A stretch of 64,000 nt of DNA from Paenibacillus rhizosphaerae (GCF_014192015.1 NZ_JACHXJ010000002.1:496001-560000), one strand, 5' to 3'; counted from the stretch's first letter, positions 17,171-26,734 are shown. Notes: generated from the sequence alone by a model not told the origin. A program made the numbers and translations.

Positions 17171-17187
17171 CGCCTGCTTCGGATTGT

Positions 17188-17216
17188 TTGTCATAAAGTT
17201 CCCCAAATGGTATAGT
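17188..17216 (+). promoter_or_regulatory. Sigma-A promoter of the Asp23 module
   Basis: TTGTCA (17188-17193), exactly 17 bp, TATAGT (17211-17216). This is a good match and shows that yqhY and its followers can be transcribed independently of accBC. Confidence 0.75.
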
Positions 17217-17291
17217 ATGAATGATTAGGGGCAATCCTGCTTTCGTCTGAAGCGGTTTTATATATTATCCGAAAGGTGTGTTGATTCAGGG

Positions 17292-17699
17292 ATGAGCACA
17301 TTACCGAGTGAATTTGAACGTACGGACATCGGTGAAATTCAAATAGCACCTGAAGTGATCGAAGTCATTGCGGGTCTTGCGACGGTGGAAGTGAAGGGCG
17401 TCGCCGGCATGAGCGGCGGATTTGCCGGAGGCATCGCCGAGCTGCTCGGCCGCAAAAATTTGTCCAAAGGTGTGAAGGTGGAAGTCGGCCAGCGCGAAGC
17501 CGCTGTGGACGTCTCGGTCATTATCGAGTACGGAAACCGCCTGCCGGAAGTGGCGACGGAAATCCAGCGCAATGTCAAACGCTCCATCGAAATGATGACA
17601 GGCCTTACGGTCATTGAAGTTAATGTGCATATCCATGATGTTTACTTCAAGAACGCCGAAAGAGTCGAAGACGTTGATTACAGTCAGCGTGTAAAATAA
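17292..17699 (+). CDS. yqhY: Asp23/Gls24 envelope stress protein YqhY
   Basis: Asp23-family protein of 135 residues with GEIQIAPEVIEVIAGLATVEVKG-like N-terminal strands and the C-terminal TVIEVNVHIHDVYF. B. subtilis YqhY lies in the same position after accC, and genetic work there links it to control of acetyl-CoA carboxylase. In staphylococci Asp23 is membrane-anchored by AmaP, and an amaP-like gene follows here. The ATG at 17292 follows AAAGGTGTG. Confidence 0.9.
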   Translation: MSTLPSEFERTDIGEIQIAPEVIEVIAGLATVEVKGVAGMSGGFAGGIAELLGRKNLSKGVKVEVGQREAAVDVSVIIEYGNRLPEVATEIQRNVKRSIEMMTGLTVIEVNVHIHDVYFKNAERVEDVDYSQRVK

Positions 17700-17718
17700 A
17701 GGATTCAATTGGTCATCA

Positions 17719-17750
17719 TAACCCCCGACACCCGAAATGTCGAGGGTTTA
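17719..17750 (+). terminator. Hairpin between yqhY and amaP
   Basis: AACCCCCGACA pairs with TGTCGAGGGTT (one mismatch) around a 7-nt loop. The following T tract is interrupted, so it may attenuate rather than stop transcription, lowering amaP expression relative to yqhY. Confidence 0.55.
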
Positions 17751-17777
17751 CTCTAATTTAAGGAGGCTGTGCTGTTC

Positions 17778-18317
17778 GTGGCTAAGATACTGGACAGACT
17801 TCTGCTGTTTATTTACAGCTTGAGTATCGGAGTAATATGTGTATTTGCCATCCTCCTCATGAGTGATTTGGTTCCGTCTCCGGATGAACTGCTGAACACA
17901 GCCGAGCTTCAGCTAACGGTCATCGTGGCGGCGGTGATCCTCTTTTTACTCAGTATCCGCTTCTTCTATATTTCGATTCGCCCGGACAGATCGCATGTCC
18001 ACTCCATTGATCAGAGGACCGAATTCGGCGACATCCAGATCTCGGTGGAGACGATTGAGAATCTGTGCCTCAAGGCGGCTTCGCGGGTGCGGGGCGTCAA
18101 AGACCTGAAGGCCAGGATCCATGTGACGGAGGCGGGTCTTGAAATCATGATTCGTGCCGTCGTTGATGGCGATGTGTCTATCCCGGCCACGACCTCCGAC
18201 GTCCAGAAGCAGGTTCATGATCACCTTCAGGATACGACAGGCATTCCGGTCTCTAACGTGGCGGTATATATAGCGAATGTGGCCCATGCGCCAGTGATCA
18301 AGAGTAGAGTGGAATAG
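17778..18317 (+). CDS. amaP: AmaP-like alkaline shock membrane anchor
   Basis: Protein of about 179 residues with two N-terminal TM helices (about 8-30 and 48-68), then a cytosolic domain that resembles Asp23 itself: FGDIQISVETIENLCLKAA. This is the organisation of staphylococcal AmaP, which recruits Asp23 to the membrane. I prefer the GTG at 17778, 11 nt after AAGGAGG; the GTG at 17769 is too close to it. It is absent from this position in B. subtilis. It probably pairs with YqhY and the next gene. Confidence 0.82.
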   Translation: MAKILDRLLLFIYSLSIGVICVFAILLMSDLVPSPDELLNTAELQLTVIVAAVILFLLSIRFFYISIRPDRSHVHSIDQRTEFGDIQISVETIENLCLKAASRVRGVKDLKARIHVTEAGLEIMIRAVVDGDVSIPATTSDVQKQVHDHLQDTTGIPVSNVAVYIANVAHAPVIKSRVE

Positions 18318-18332
18318 AGGTGAATTCTCCGA

Positions 18333-18566
18333 GTGATCTGGAAAGAAATTTGGGAGAGTCACAAAGGGCGGATTACCGGCATTGCCGGCGGTATTTTTTT
18401 CGGTTTTATTTATTTGTTTGCGGGTTTTTGGGATATGTTGTTCTTTGCATTGGTAGTGTTCATAGGATATTCTGCCGGCAAAAGGAAGGATCTGCGGATG
18501 GATTCCTTTTTCCGCTGGCGGGAAATGGGTCAGTGGCTCTCCGAGCGCTGGCGCCCGTTCAAATGA
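18333..18566 (+). CDS. DUF2273 small membrane protein
   Basis: Protein of 77 residues with hydrophobic segments around IAGGIFFGFIYLFAGFWDMLFF and a basic C-terminus. DUF2273 proteins are typically encoded next to amaP and asp23 and are presumed to be part of the same envelope module; the mechanism is unknown. GTG start with AGAGGTGA 8 nt upstream and 15 nt after amaP. Confidence 0.8.
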   Translation: MIWKEIWESHKGRITGIAGGIFFGFIYLFAGFWDMLFFALVVFIGYSAGKRKDLRMDSFFRWREMGQWLSERWRPFK

Positions 18567-18650
18567 ACCCGTGATATGCCTTTCTCCGGAAAAAGAGCTG
18601 CAGCTTCTTGAAGCCCATATTCTGGAGATTGACATGCTCACGGTTTTTTT
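18566..18650 (+). terminator. Possible terminator before nusB
   Basis: AACCCGTGA (18566-18574) can pair with TCACGGTT (18638-18645), followed by a seven-T run. An inner hairpin AAGAGCTGCAGCTTCTT lies between. The long loop makes this tentative. Confidence 0.4.
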
Positions 18651-18727
18651 GTGCAAATCACGATGTTTTTATTCCCGCGGTGACCCATAATAAGGACAAG
18701 AGGAAATTTCAAGGTTCTAGGAGGAAC

Positions 18728-19174
18728 ATGATGAAAAGACGTTTAGCCAGGGAGCTGGTCGTTCAGTGCCTGTATCAGATGGAAATGAACGAAGCAACAA
18801 GCGAAGAAGCGCTGGAAATGCTGCTGGAGGATGCCGCCGAAGAAAATGATACCGAGCGGACGATCACCGATGAAGCGGAACTGAAGGAATATGTGCTGGG
18901 GCTCGTAAACGGCATTTGGGGCAGTAAAAAAGCGGTGGACGATCTGCTGGAGAATTATTTGAAAGGCTGGCAAATGAGCCGCCTCTCCAAGGTGGACCGC
19001 CAAATCCTCCGCCTCGCCGCCTATGAAATGCTGTATCGCGACGACGTGCCGGCCAAGGTTGCCGTCAATGAGGCGATCGAGCTTGCCAAGCATTTCGGAA
19101 CCGAGGATTCAGGCAAGTTTGTCAACGGAGTCCTGGGGAACATGATCCGCGAGCTCGATCAATTGAAGTCATAG
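18728..19174 (+). CDS. nusB: Transcription antitermination factor NusB
   Basis: NusB, 148 residues, all helical, binds boxA RNA with S10 in rRNA antitermination. N-terminal RRLARELVVQCLYQMEMN and C-terminal AVNEAIELAKHFGTEDSGKFVNGVLG are the family signatures. The acidic insert after residue 30 (EDAAEENDTERTI) is longer than in E. coli but common in Firmicutes. CTAGGAGGAAC precedes the ATG at 18728; a second ATG follows immediately. Confidence 0.95.
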   Translation: MMKRRLARELVVQCLYQMEMNEATSEEALEMLLEDAAEENDTERTITDEAELKEYVLGLVNGIWGSKKAVDDLLENYLKGWQMSRLSKVDRQILRLAAYEMLYRDDVPAKVAVNEAIELAKHFGTEDSGKFVNGVLGNMIRELDQLKS

Positions 19175-19234
19175 TCTTGCATATGGACGCTAACCGTCCG
19201 CTTTGCCAATTTAAAACATAGGGGAGAGAGCGAC

Positions 19235-20092
19235 ATGACAGCATCTATTATCAATGGAAAACAGGTTTCTGAGGATATCCGGACCGGAATCGCCGCCGAA
19301 GTCAAGGAGCTGGCCGCTAAAGGCGTCACTCCGGGACTTGCCGTCGTGCTGGTAGGAGAGGATCCGGCTTCCCAGGTATATGTGAGAAACAAGGAAAAAG
19401 CGTGCCACGATCTTGGATACTATTCGGAGGTTCACCGGCTTCCGGCCTCGACGACTCAGGAGGATTTGCTTGCATTGGTGGACAAGCTGAACAAGCAGGA
19501 CACCATCGACGGCATCCTTGTCCAGCTGCCGCTTCCCGGACATATTGACGAGAAGGCCGTCATTAACGCGATCGCGGTAGACAAAGACGTTGACGGATTC
19601 CATCCGGTAAACGTCGGCAACCTGGTCATCGGGGACGACAGCCTTCTTCCATGCACGCCGGCAGGCGTCATCGAGCTGATCAAGCGTGCGGGCGTAGAAC
19701 TGGCCGGTAAGCATGCAGTCGTCATCGGCCGCAGCAATATCGTCGGCAAGCCGGTTTCGCTGCTGCTTCAGCGGGAGAACGCGACGGTGACGATGTGCCA
19801 CTCCCGGACGATCGGGATGGCGGACATTGCGCGTCAGGCCGACATCCTGGTCGTTGCGATCGGTCGGGCCAATTTCATTGATGCGAGCTTCGTCAAACCG
19901 GGTGCCGTTGTCATCGACGTGGGCATGAACCGGCTGGAGACCGGCAAGCTGGCCGGAGACGTGGATTTCGAAAGCGTCAAGGAAGTGTCGGGCCCGATTA
20001 CGCCGGTACCTGGAGGCGTAGGTCCGATGACGATTACGATGCTGATGCAGAACACCCTGATCGCGGCCAAACGCCACCACGGATTGGCATAA
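19235..20092 (+). CDS. folD: Methylenetetrahydrofolate dehydrogenase/cyclohydrolase
   Basis: FolD, 285 residues, interconverts 5,10-methylene- and 10-formyl-tetrahydrofolate with NADP. Signatures: [18 protein letters not shown] with the catalytic Lys, [10 protein letters not shown], the Rossmann motif [16 protein letters not shown], and [12 protein letters not shown] at the C-terminus. GGGGAGAGAGC precedes the ATG. The same order nusB-folD-xseA occurs in B. subtilis. Confidence 0.96.
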   Translation: MTASIINGKQVSEDIRTGIAAEVKELAAKGVTPGLAVVLVGEDPASQVYVRNKEKACHDLGYYSEVHRLPASTTQEDLLALVDKLNKQDTIDGILVQLPLPGHIDEKAVINAIAVDKDVDGFHPVNVGNLVIGDDSLLPCTPAGVIELIKRAGVELAGKHAVVIGRSNIVGKPVSLLLQRENATVTMCHSRTIGMADIARQADILVVAIGRANFIDASFVKPGAVVIDVGMNRLETGKLAGDVDFESVKEVSGPITPVPGGVGPMTITMLMQNTLIAAKRHHGLA

Positions 20093-20105
20093 CGGAGCTG
20101 ATGCC

Positions 20106-21470
20106 ATGGAGCCGCAGCGTATTTTTTCAATCAAGGATTTGAACCGTTATATCCGGATGAAGATGGACTCGGACAGTCTGCTGTCCGACGTCTGGATTCG
20201 TGGGGAAATATCGAATTTTACCCACCATTCCAGCGGGCATATGTATTTCACGCTCAAGGATGAGGGAAGCCGGATCAAAGCGATCATGTTTGCCTCCCAC
20301 AACCAGCGGCTGCCGTTTCGCCCCAAAGAGGGCTCAAGGGTCATCGCAAGAGGGAACGTTACGGTATACGAGCGGGACGGACAGTACCAGTTTTATGCCA
20401 CCCAAATGCAGCCCGACGGGATCGGCAGCCTGTATTTGGCTTATGAGCAGCTTAAGGAAAAGCTGGAGAAAGAAGGGCTGTTTGCTTCAGACCGCAAGCG
20501 GCCGATTCCGGAATTTCCGGAGACGATCGGCGTCATCACTTCGCCGACCGGTGCGGCCGTACGCGATATTATGACGACGCTGGAGCGGCGTTACCCGCGG
20601 GCGCGGATCATTCTCGCTCCCGTCTTGGTCCAAGGGAAGGGAGCCGCTCCCTCGATCGTCAAGGCCATTCGCACGATGAACGAGCTGGATGAAGCGGATG
20701 TATTGATCGTCGGCCGCGGCGGCGGCTCACTGGAGGAGCTGTGGGCCTTTAACGAAGAAATGGTCGCGCGGGCGATCCGCGCCTCGCAAATACCGGTCAT
20801 TTCGGCCGTCGGGCACGAAACGGACTTCACCATCGCGGATTTCGCCGCAGACCTGAGAGCGGCGACTCCGACCGCGGCCGCGGAGCTGGCCGTGCCGCAT
20901 GCAGGCGAGCTGAAGGCGCGGCTGCAGCAGCGGGAACGGCTCTTGCTGCAGCTGCTTCAGCAGCGGGTGAAGCGCAGCCGCCAGCAGCTGGCGTCCCTGC
21001 AGCGCTCGCCCGTGCTGCTGCATCCGCGGCGCTACATGCTGCAGCATGCCGAGCGCCTGGACATGCTGCGCCAGCGCCTGAGCGGCAATCTGCGTTCCCG
21101 GGTTCAGCTGAACCGGGAAAAGAGAAGCCGCATGTACCATGCACTGATGCGGTACAATCCACAGGAGCAGCTGACAGGAGCCCGGAGCCGCAACGACGCG
21201 GCGCGCCGGCAGCTTCTTCAGTCGATGCAGAACATATTGAAAGACAAGAAATCCCAGCTTACTTCCGGCGTGCGCCATTTGGACGCCCTCAGTCCGCTGA
21301 AGGTCATGGCCCGCGGCTACAGCCTCGTTTATGACGAGCAGGAGAAGCGTTTAATTAAATCGATTCATGAGGTACAGCCTGGCGACGTGGTTCATATCAA
21401 AGTGAACGACGGCCAGTTATCCTGCCAGGTATGGGAACTGAAGGAGGATGGACAGGATCATGGGGAATGA
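20106..21470 (+). CDS. xseA: Exodeoxyribonuclease VII large subunit
   Basis: XseA, 454 residues. The N-terminal OB fold (about 1-105) starts IFSIKDLNRYIRMKMDSD and contains WIRGEISNFTHHSSGHMYF. The catalytic core has GVITSPTGAAVRDI, VGRGGGSLEELW and SAVGHETDFTIADF. A long coiled coil (about 255-385) binds XseB. The enzyme degrades single-stranded DNA. The coiled-coil region is very G+C-rich. It overlaps xseB. Confidence 0.95.
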   Translation: MEPQRIFSIKDLNRYIRMKMDSDSLLSDVWIRGEISNFTHHSSGHMYFTLKDEGSRIKAIMFASHNQRLPFRPKEGSRVIARGNVTVYERDGQYQFYATQMQPDGIGSLYLAYEQLKEKLEKEGLFASDRKRPIPEFPETIGVITSPTGAAVRDIMTTLERRYPRARIILAPVLVQGKGAAPSIVKAIRTMNELDEADVLIVGRGGGSLEELWAFNEEMVARAIRASQIPVISAVGHETDFTIADFAADLRAATPTAAAELAVPHAGELKARLQQRERLLLQLLQQRVKRSRQQLASLQRSPVLLHPRRYMLQHAERLDMLRQRLSGNLRSRVQLNREKRSRMYHALMRYNPQEQLTGARSRNDAARRQLLQSMQNILKDKKSQLTSGVRHLDALSPLKVMARGYSLVYDEQEKRLIKSIHEVQPGDVVHIKVNDGQLSCQVWELKEDGQDHGE

Positions 21471-21723
21471 AAAAGAGCTCAGCTTTGAGGACGCGATGAT
21501 TCAGCTCGAGGATATCGTCGGAGAACTGGAGCACGGCGACGTTCCGCTCGAAAAGGCGATCGAGCTGTTCCAGCAGGGAATGAAGCTGTCCCAGCTGTGC
21601 GGGCAGAAGCTCGACCAGGTGGAACGGAAAATCGAGATAATCGTCGAAGAGGATGGAGAGCTTCGCAAGAAGCCGTTCGGCGGCGGACAGCTCGATCAGA
21701 GCGGCGGTGAAGTTTTTGAGTGA
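21460..21723 (+). CDS. xseB: Exodeoxyribonuclease VII small subunit
   Basis: XseB, 87 residues, two helices that coat the XseA coiled coil. The signature FEDAMIQLEDIVGELEHGDV is clear. Two ATGs compete: 21448 lies 1 nt after AAGGAGG, too close, while 21460 lies 12 nt after, rather far; 21460 fits the family better. It overlaps xseA upstream and ispA downstream, indicating a tight operon. Confidence 0.92.
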   Translation: MGNEKELSFEDAMIQLEDIVGELEHGDVPLEKAIELFQQGMKLSQLCGQKLDQVERKIEIIVEEDGELRKKPFGGGQLDQSGGEVFE

Positions 21724-22621
21724 CCGGGTTTCGTTCCAGGAATACATGCAGCAGATTTCCGAGAAAGTAACCGCCTCATTAGAGGACAGCCTGCCGTATC
21801 ATTGGCAGGTTCCTTCATCTTTAAAGGAATCCATGACGTATTCCTTGATGGCCGGAGGGAAGCGGCTCCGTCCGCTGCTGGTCATTGCCGCCTGCGAAGC
21901 GCTCGGAGGCAACGGGGAGGCTGCCCTTGATGCGGCATGTGCCGTTGAAATGGTGCATACCTATTCGCTTATTCATGATGATTTGCCAGCTATGGATAAT
22001 GATGACTACCGCCGGGGCAAACTGACCAATCATAAAGTATACGGCGAAGCTACCGCTATTCTGGCCGGAGACGCCCTGCTTACGCATGCCTTTTATACCA
22101 TTGCCCAAATCTCGGTGAAACATGGCATTGATGCGGCCCCGGTTCTGGCCATCGTAAAGGACCTCGCGGAGATGGCCGGTCCAAGAGGGATGGTCGGCGG
22201 ACAGGCGGCCGATATGGAAGGGGAGCAGGGACTCACGGATCTGGAACATCTTCAGTATATCCACCAGCACAAGACGGGTGATCTGATCGTCTTCTCGCTC
22301 CTGGCCGGCGGACGGATTGCCGGAGGTTCGGAGCGCGAGTTGGAAGCACTGCGTACGTTTGGCAGCCGACTGGGGCTCGCTTTTCAAATTCAGGACGATA
22401 TCCTTGATCTGGTTGGAGACGAGGCAAAATTGGGTAAGAAGACACAGAGCGACATCAAGCAGGAGAAGGTGACATATCCTTATTTTATCGGTCTTGAGGC
22501 TTCGCAGCAGCAGGTCGAGTCATTGACCCGTGAAGCCAAAACGGCTGTCTTGAACGCCGGTTTTCAGGATCGGGAGCGCCTGCTGGAAATCGCGGATTAT
22601 TTAATGCACAGAGACCATTAG
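21716..22621 (+). CDS. ispA: Farnesyl diphosphate synthase
   Basis: Short-chain prenyl transferase of about 301 residues making C15 diphosphate from IPP and DMAPP. The first Asp-rich motif is DDLPAMDND and the second is DDILD, with GGKRLRP for IPP binding and the Ser-Leu-Ile-His upstream pattern HTYSLIHDDLPA. The TTG at 21716 overlaps the xseB end and has GGTGA upstream; the frame is open from 21653 but that part lies inside xseB. It stands next to dxs, so both ends of isoprenoid synthesis are together. Confidence 0.94.
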   Translation: MSDRVSFQEYMQQISEKVTASLEDSLPYHWQVPSSLKESMTYSLMAGGKRLRPLLVIAACEALGGNGEAALDAACAVEMVHTYSLIHDDLPAMDNDDYRRGKLTNHKVYGEATAILAGDALLTHAFYTIAQISVKHGIDAAPVLAIVKDLAEMAGPRGMVGGQAADMEGEQGLTDLEHLQYIHQHKTGDLIVFSLLAGGRIAGGSERELEALRTFGSRLGLAFQIQDDILDLVGDEAKLGKKTQSDIKQEKVTYPYFIGLEASQQQVESLTREAKTAVLNAGFQDRERLLEIADYLMHRDH

Positions 22622-22656
22622 AGCATGATGCTTTATGTATGATGGGCATTTTATGA

Positions 22657-22662
22657 TATAAT
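22657..22662 (+). promoter_or_regulatory. Possible -10 element upstream of dxs
   Basis: A perfect TATAAT lies 78 nt before dxs but no good -35 is at the right distance, so dxs may have its own weak promoter in addition to read-through from ispA. Confidence 0.35.
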
Positions 22663-22739
22663 GGCGAAAAGAATCTAATCATGGAAGAATATTATGGATA
22701 ACCATATCACTAATTACGAAGGAAAGCGGGGAGATTGCC

Positions 22740-24647
22740 GTGCTGCTTCCACAAATTAACGAGCCAGGACAATTGAAATCACTATCGGTTGACGAGCTCA
22801 CTTCTCTGGCGGCCGAAATCCGTCAATTTCTGATTGAGAAGCTGTCGGTCACCGGGGGGCATCTCGCATCAAATCTGGGAGTGGTGGAACTCACGCTGGC
22901 CCTGCACTATTGCTACAACAGCCCGCGCGATAAATTTATTTTCGATGTAGGACATCAGGCCTACGTTCACAAGATGCTGACGGGCCGGATGGATCAGTTT
23001 GATACGCTGCGGAAATACAAGGGGATGTGCGGCTTTGTCAAACGCAGAGAAAGCGAGCATGACGTCTGGGAAGCCGGGCACAGCAGCACCTCTCTGTCCG
23101 CGGCGATCGGCATGGCCGTGGCCCGGGACTTAAAAGGGGAAAACAACAAAGTCATCGCCATGATCGGGGACGGTGCGCTCACCGGCGGCATGGCTTTCGA
23201 AGCCTTGAACCATATCGGACATGAACAGAAGGACCTGATGGTCATTCTGAACGACAACGAAATGTCGATTGCGCCGAACGTCGGCGCCATGCATAACTAT
23301 TTGAGCAAAATCCGCTCGGACCGCCATTATTTGCGTGCAAAAGACGAGCTTGAGATGATGCTGAAGAAAATCCCGGCGATCGGCGGCATGCTGGCGAAGA
23401 CCGGATCCAGGCTGAAGGAAAGCCTCAAATACATGATGGTTCCCGGCGTGCTGTTCGAAGAGCTGGGCTTAACCTATCTCGGACCGGTGGACGGCCATGA
23501 TATCCACAAGCTGATCGAAACGTTCAAGCAGGCCGACAACGTGCGCGGACCGGTATTCGTGCATGTGCTCACCACCAAAGGCAAAGGATATAAACCCGCA
23601 GAAGCGGATTCATATAAATGGCACGGAATTACACCGTACAAAATCGAATCTGGCCAAGTGCTCAAATCGGTTGGAAATCCGATGTACACCGACGTATTCG
23701 GCAAGACGCTGATCGAATTGGGAGAACAGGATCCCCGCATCATCGCCGTCACGCCTGCAATGCCCAAAGGTTCCGGGCTCATTCCGTTCAGCGAACGGTT
23801 CCCGGACCGTATGATCGACGTCGGCATTGCGGAGCAGCATGCGGCGACGATGTGCGCTGCGTTGGCGATGGAGGGCATGAAGCCGGTGTTCGCCGTGTAT
23901 TCCACCTTCATGCAGCGTGCGTATGACCAGATCGTTCACGATATTTGCCGGCACAATGCCAACGTCATGTTCGCCATCGACCGTGCAGGTTTCGTAGGGG
24001 ATGACGGGGAGACGCATCAGGGCGTGTTCGACATCGCGTTTATGCGCCACATTCCGAACATGGTCATGATGATGCCAAAGGATGAAAACGAGCTGAGACA
24101 TATGATGAAAACCGCCCTGGAGTATAACGACGGACCGATTGCTTACCGCTACCCGCGGATCAACGGTCTGGGGGTTCATATGGACGAAGAGCTTGTGCCG
24201 ATTCCGATCGGCAAATGGGAAACCGTCCGTGAAGGCGAAGGATATGCCGTCTTAGCCTGCGGCCCGATGGTTCAGGTTGCGCTTGAGGCAGCAGACCAGC
24301 TGAAACGGGAGGGAATTCATCTGCAGGTGGTCAACGCCCGGTTTATGAAGCCGCTGGATGAAGAAATGCTGCTGGAGCTTGCCGAGAGCCGCACGAATAT
24401 GGTGGTGCTTGAAGAAGCGAGCGAAGCGGGCAGCTTGGGCAGCGCCGTACTAGAGTTTTATGCTTCGAAACATATATTTGACACGAAAGTGTCCTTGATG
24501 GGTGTGCCCGACCGCTTTATCGAGCATGGCAGCGTGAAGGAGCAGCGGGAGGAGACCGGTCTAACGGCAGCAGGCGTGGTTGGCGAAATCAAGAAACTGA
24601 TGTCCCTGCATCCGTTCGAGATCGGCAAAACCCAGTTCCCTTCCTAA
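22740..24647 (+). CDS. dxs: 1-deoxy-D-xylulose-5-phosphate synthase
   Basis: Thiamine-diphosphate enzyme of 635 residues, first and rate-limiting step of the MEP isoprenoid pathway. [13 protein letters not shown], the ThDP-binding [15 protein letters not shown]...NDNEMSI segment, and in the second half [17 protein letters not shown] and [15 protein letters not shown] are all intact. The GTG start follows GCGGGGAGA. It lies between ispA and tlyA as in B. subtilis. Confidence 0.96.
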   Translation: MLLPQINEPGQLKSLSVDELTSLAAEIRQFLIEKLSVTGGHLASNLGVVELTLALHYCYNSPRDKFIFDVGHQAYVHKMLTGRMDQFDTLRKYKGMCGFVKRRESEHDVWEAGHSSTSLSAAIGMAVARDLKGENNKVIAMIGDGALTGGMAFEALNHIGHEQKDLMVILNDNEMSIAPNVGAMHNYLSKIRSDRHYLRAKDELEMMLKKIPAIGGMLAKTGSRLKESLKYMMVPGVLFEELGLTYLGPVDGHDIHKLIETFKQADNVRGPVFVHVLTTKGKGYKPAEADSYKWHGITPYKIESGQVLKSVGNPMYTDVFGKTLIELGEQDPRIIAVTPAMPKGSGLIPFSERFPDRMIDVGIAEQHAATMCAALAMEGMKPVFAVYSTFMQRAYDQIVHDICRHNANVMFAIDRAGFVGDDGETHQGVFDIAFMRHIPNMVMMMPKDENELRHMMKTALEYNDGPIAYRYPRINGLGVHMDEELVPIPIGKWETVREGEGYAVLACGPMVQVALEAADQLKREGIHLQVVNARFMKPLDEEMLLELAESRTNMVVLEEASEAGSLGSAVLEFYASKHIFDTKVSLMGVPDRFIEHGSVKEQREETGLTAAGVVGEIKKLMSLHPFEIGKTQFPS

Positions 24648-24683
24648 TGGACGCCGAAATCGCCGTGCAGTCAGGAGATAACG

Positions 24684-25541
24684 ATGAATTTGCCTAAAGA
24701 ACGAATCGATGTCCTGCTCGTTGAGCAGGGCTTTTACGAGAGCCGGGAAAAAGCCAAGGCGGCGATTATGGCCGGTCTGGTCTTGGCCGCAGAAGAACGG
24801 GTCGAAAAGGCGGGAACGAAAATTCCGCGCGATACGCCGCTTAGGGTCAAGGGAGCGGTACATCCGTATGTCAGCCGCGGGGGTCTGAAGCTGGAGAAGG
24901 CGCTCCGAACCTTCAGGATCGAGCTGACCGGCAGAACGATGCTGGATATCGGGTCTTCCACCGGGGGCTTTACCGATTGCGCCCTTCAGAACGGGGCCGG
25001 CTATGTGTATGCCATTGATGTAGGATACAATCAGCTGGATTGGTCGCTGCGAAACGACGAGCGGGTATGCGTGATGGAACGGACGAACTTCCGTTACATG
25101 ACGCCCGAGGATCTGAAAGGACCTGCCCCGGATTTTGCCAGCATCGATGTATCCTTCATTTCGCTGCGCATCATCCTGCCCCCGCTAATGGCGCTCCTGA
25201 ACAAACCTGCCGACGTGGCTGCGCTGATTAAGCCGCAGTTTGAAGCCGGCAGGGAGAAGGTCGGAAAGTCCGGCGTTGTCCGGGAACCTGAGGTTCACCG
25301 CGAGGTGCTGATGAATGTGCTGTCTTTTGCCGCGGAGTTGGGCTTTATGCTAAGAGGACTGACGTTCTCGCCGATTACCGGAGGTGAGGGGAACATCGAA
25401 TTTCTCGCTCATTGGCATGTGCCCGCGAGCTCATCGGAAGCCGCAGGACAACCAATGGCCGGAGCAGAGCTGCAGACTTTGGTTTCTGATGTAGTTGCGC
25501 AAGCACGCCATACGTTTACAGGGAACTCATCCAAGGGATGA
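24684..25541 (+). CDS. yqxC: TlyA-family rRNA 2'-O-methyltransferase (YqxC)
   Basis: Protein of 285 residues with an N-terminal S4 RNA-binding domain (about 5-65, ERIDVLLVEQGFYESREKAK) and a Rossmann methyltransferase domain with LDIGSSTGGFTDCALQNGA for SAM. The mycobacterial relative TlyA methylates ribose in 16S and 23S rRNA; older annotation calls the family hemolysin. The catalytic lysine is probably in ALIKPQFE. The stop codon is inside the terminator stem. Confidence 0.9.
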   Translation: MNLPKERIDVLLVEQGFYESREKAKAAIMAGLVLAAEERVEKAGTKIPRDTPLRVKGAVHPYVSRGGLKLEKALRTFRIELTGRTMLDIGSSTGGFTDCALQNGAGYVYAIDVGYNQLDWSLRNDERVCVMERTNFRYMTPEDLKGPAPDFASIDVSFISLRIILPPLMALLNKPADVAALIKPQFEAGREKVGKSGVVREPEVHREVLMNVLSFAAELGFMLRGLTFSPITGGEGNIEFLAHWHVPASSSEAAGQPMAGAELQTLVSDVVAQARHTFTGNSSKG

Positions 25542-25550
25542 GTTCTTTTT
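25524..25550 (+). terminator. Intrinsic terminator overlapping the yqxC stop
   Basis: Perfect 9-bp stem AACTCATCC / GGATGAGTT with a 3-nt loop, then CTTTTT. The 3' arm contains the yqxC TGA stop. Confidence 0.9.
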
Positions 25551-25598
25551 GTAGGGACAAAACTTCCTTATACTGAAATAAAAACTTTCGAATTAACA

Positions 25599-25627
25599 TT
25601 GATGAGAACGTTTGTTTGGGTTATAAT
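25599..25627 (+). promoter_or_regulatory. Sigma-A promoter of the 25730 gene
   Basis: TTGATG (25599-25604), 17-bp spacer, TATAAT (25622-25627). It gives a leader of about 95 nt to the membrane protein gene and possibly argR-recN. Confidence 0.7.
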
Positions 25628-25729
25628 GAGCTTGTTTATATGCGTTTATACATTCAAAAAACGGATTTTTATACATTTAAAAAAGGGATTTTTCCGCATT
25701 TCCGCGAATACCAAGGCGAGGTGATGAGG

Positions 25730-26212
25730 ATGGAGGGACGTGCAGACTTGCTGGTCATGGTGCTGATCGCCGTGCTCCTGATCGTTTGGATCGTTTACGG
25801 TCTGAGATCTTGGCTGTTTAACCCTCTGCCTGCCCGTGTTCCGGAAATGCCGATTAACGAACAGATACATGACCATCCCGCGGTAGATTTGCTGGAGGAG
25901 GCAGGCTATGAAGTGATCGGCGGCAAAATCAAGATCCCGCTGCTGTTTGAGGCGGACGGGGAGGAGTATCACAGTCGCCTGTTTATCGATTATGTCGTGA
26001 GGGACGATGAAGAGGTATTGTACCTTGTGAAAGTCGCCAGAAGGCGTCTGCCCCTGGAATGGACCGGATCCGGTCTGCGCGACCGTCTGCTGCCCTATTT
26101 TCTGCTGTACCCGGGCTCAGGCGGCGTGCTCTTCGTCGATGCTGACGAAGGGGAAATCCGGCGTATTCATTTTGATTGGGATGAAGAGGACTGGAATGGT
26201 TATGATGATTAA
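25730..26212 (+). CDS. Single-pass membrane protein of unknown function
   Basis: I do not recognise this 160-residue protein. One TM helix (about residues 5-24, LLVMVLIAVLLIVWIVYGLRS region) is followed by a soluble domain with an alternating beta/alpha pattern, including HPAVDLLEEAGYEVIGGKIK and a very acidic C-terminal end. The start is probably the ATG at 25730 after GAGGTGAT; an ATG at 25724 touches the ribosome site. The gene has its own promoter and precedes argR by 30 nt. B. subtilis has no gene here. Confidence 0.75.
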   Translation: MEGRADLLVMVLIAVLLIVWIVYGLRSWLFNPLPARVPEMPINEQIHDHPAVDLLEEAGYEVIGGKIKIPLLFEADGEEYHSRLFIDYVVRDDEEVLYLVKVARRRLPLEWTGSGLRDRLLPYFLLYPGSGGVLFVDADEGEIRRIHFDWDEEDWNGYDD

Positions 26213-26242
26213 ATATGAGCAACTAACATTTGGGAGGCCACT

Positions 26243-26692
26243 ATGAAAGGACAACGCCATATTAAAATACGCGAGATTATCACCCAGCAGGAGATCGAGA
26301 CCCAGGACGAGCTGGTGGAGGCTCTGCGTCAAGCGGGTTTTCAGGTGACACAGGCAACCGTGTCCAGGGACATCAAAGAACTGCTCCTGATTAAGGTGCC
26401 GATGGATGACGGCAGGTATAAATATTCACTGCCGACGGATCAGCGCTACAACCCGATTCAGAAGCTTAAACGCGCGCTTGTGGACAATTTCGTGCACATC
26501 GATTACACGAACAACCTGGTCGTCATGAAGTGCCTGCCGGGAACGGCCAATGCCGTTGCCGTCCTGCTGGATAATATGGAATGGAATGAAATCATGGGAA
26601 CGATCTGCGGCGATGATACGGCGCTGATCATTTGCCGGACGAATGAGGACAGCGAACGGCTGGTCCAGATGATCAACAGCTTTATTTCATAG
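26243..26692 (+). CDS. argR: Arginine repressor ArgR/AhrC
   Basis: Arginine-dependent regulator of 149 residues. The winged helix N-terminal domain contains [20 protein letters not shown] and [10 protein letters not shown]; the C-terminal hexamerisation and arginine-binding domain ends with [14 protein letters not shown], where the GDD pair binds arginine. It represses arginine synthesis and activates catabolism in Bacillus. Its place before recN is conserved. TTGGGAGGCC precedes the ATG. Confidence 0.95.
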   Translation: MKGQRHIKIREIITQQEIETQDELVEALRQAGFQVTQATVSRDIKELLLIKVPMDDGRYKYSLPTDQRYNPIQKLKRALVDNFVHIDYTNNLVVMKCLPGTANAVAVLLDNMEWNEIMGTICGDDTALIICRTNEDSERLVQMINSFIS

Positions 26693-26734
26693 TACAAATC
26701 ATAGATTTGCCTTAGCGGAGGTGCGCTTTTTATC

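Noticed and set aside
15689..17206. 505-codon open frame on the minus strand across accC
   Set aside because: It mirrors accC in the opposite strand, has no ribosome site or recognisable domain, and results from G/C-rich third positions.
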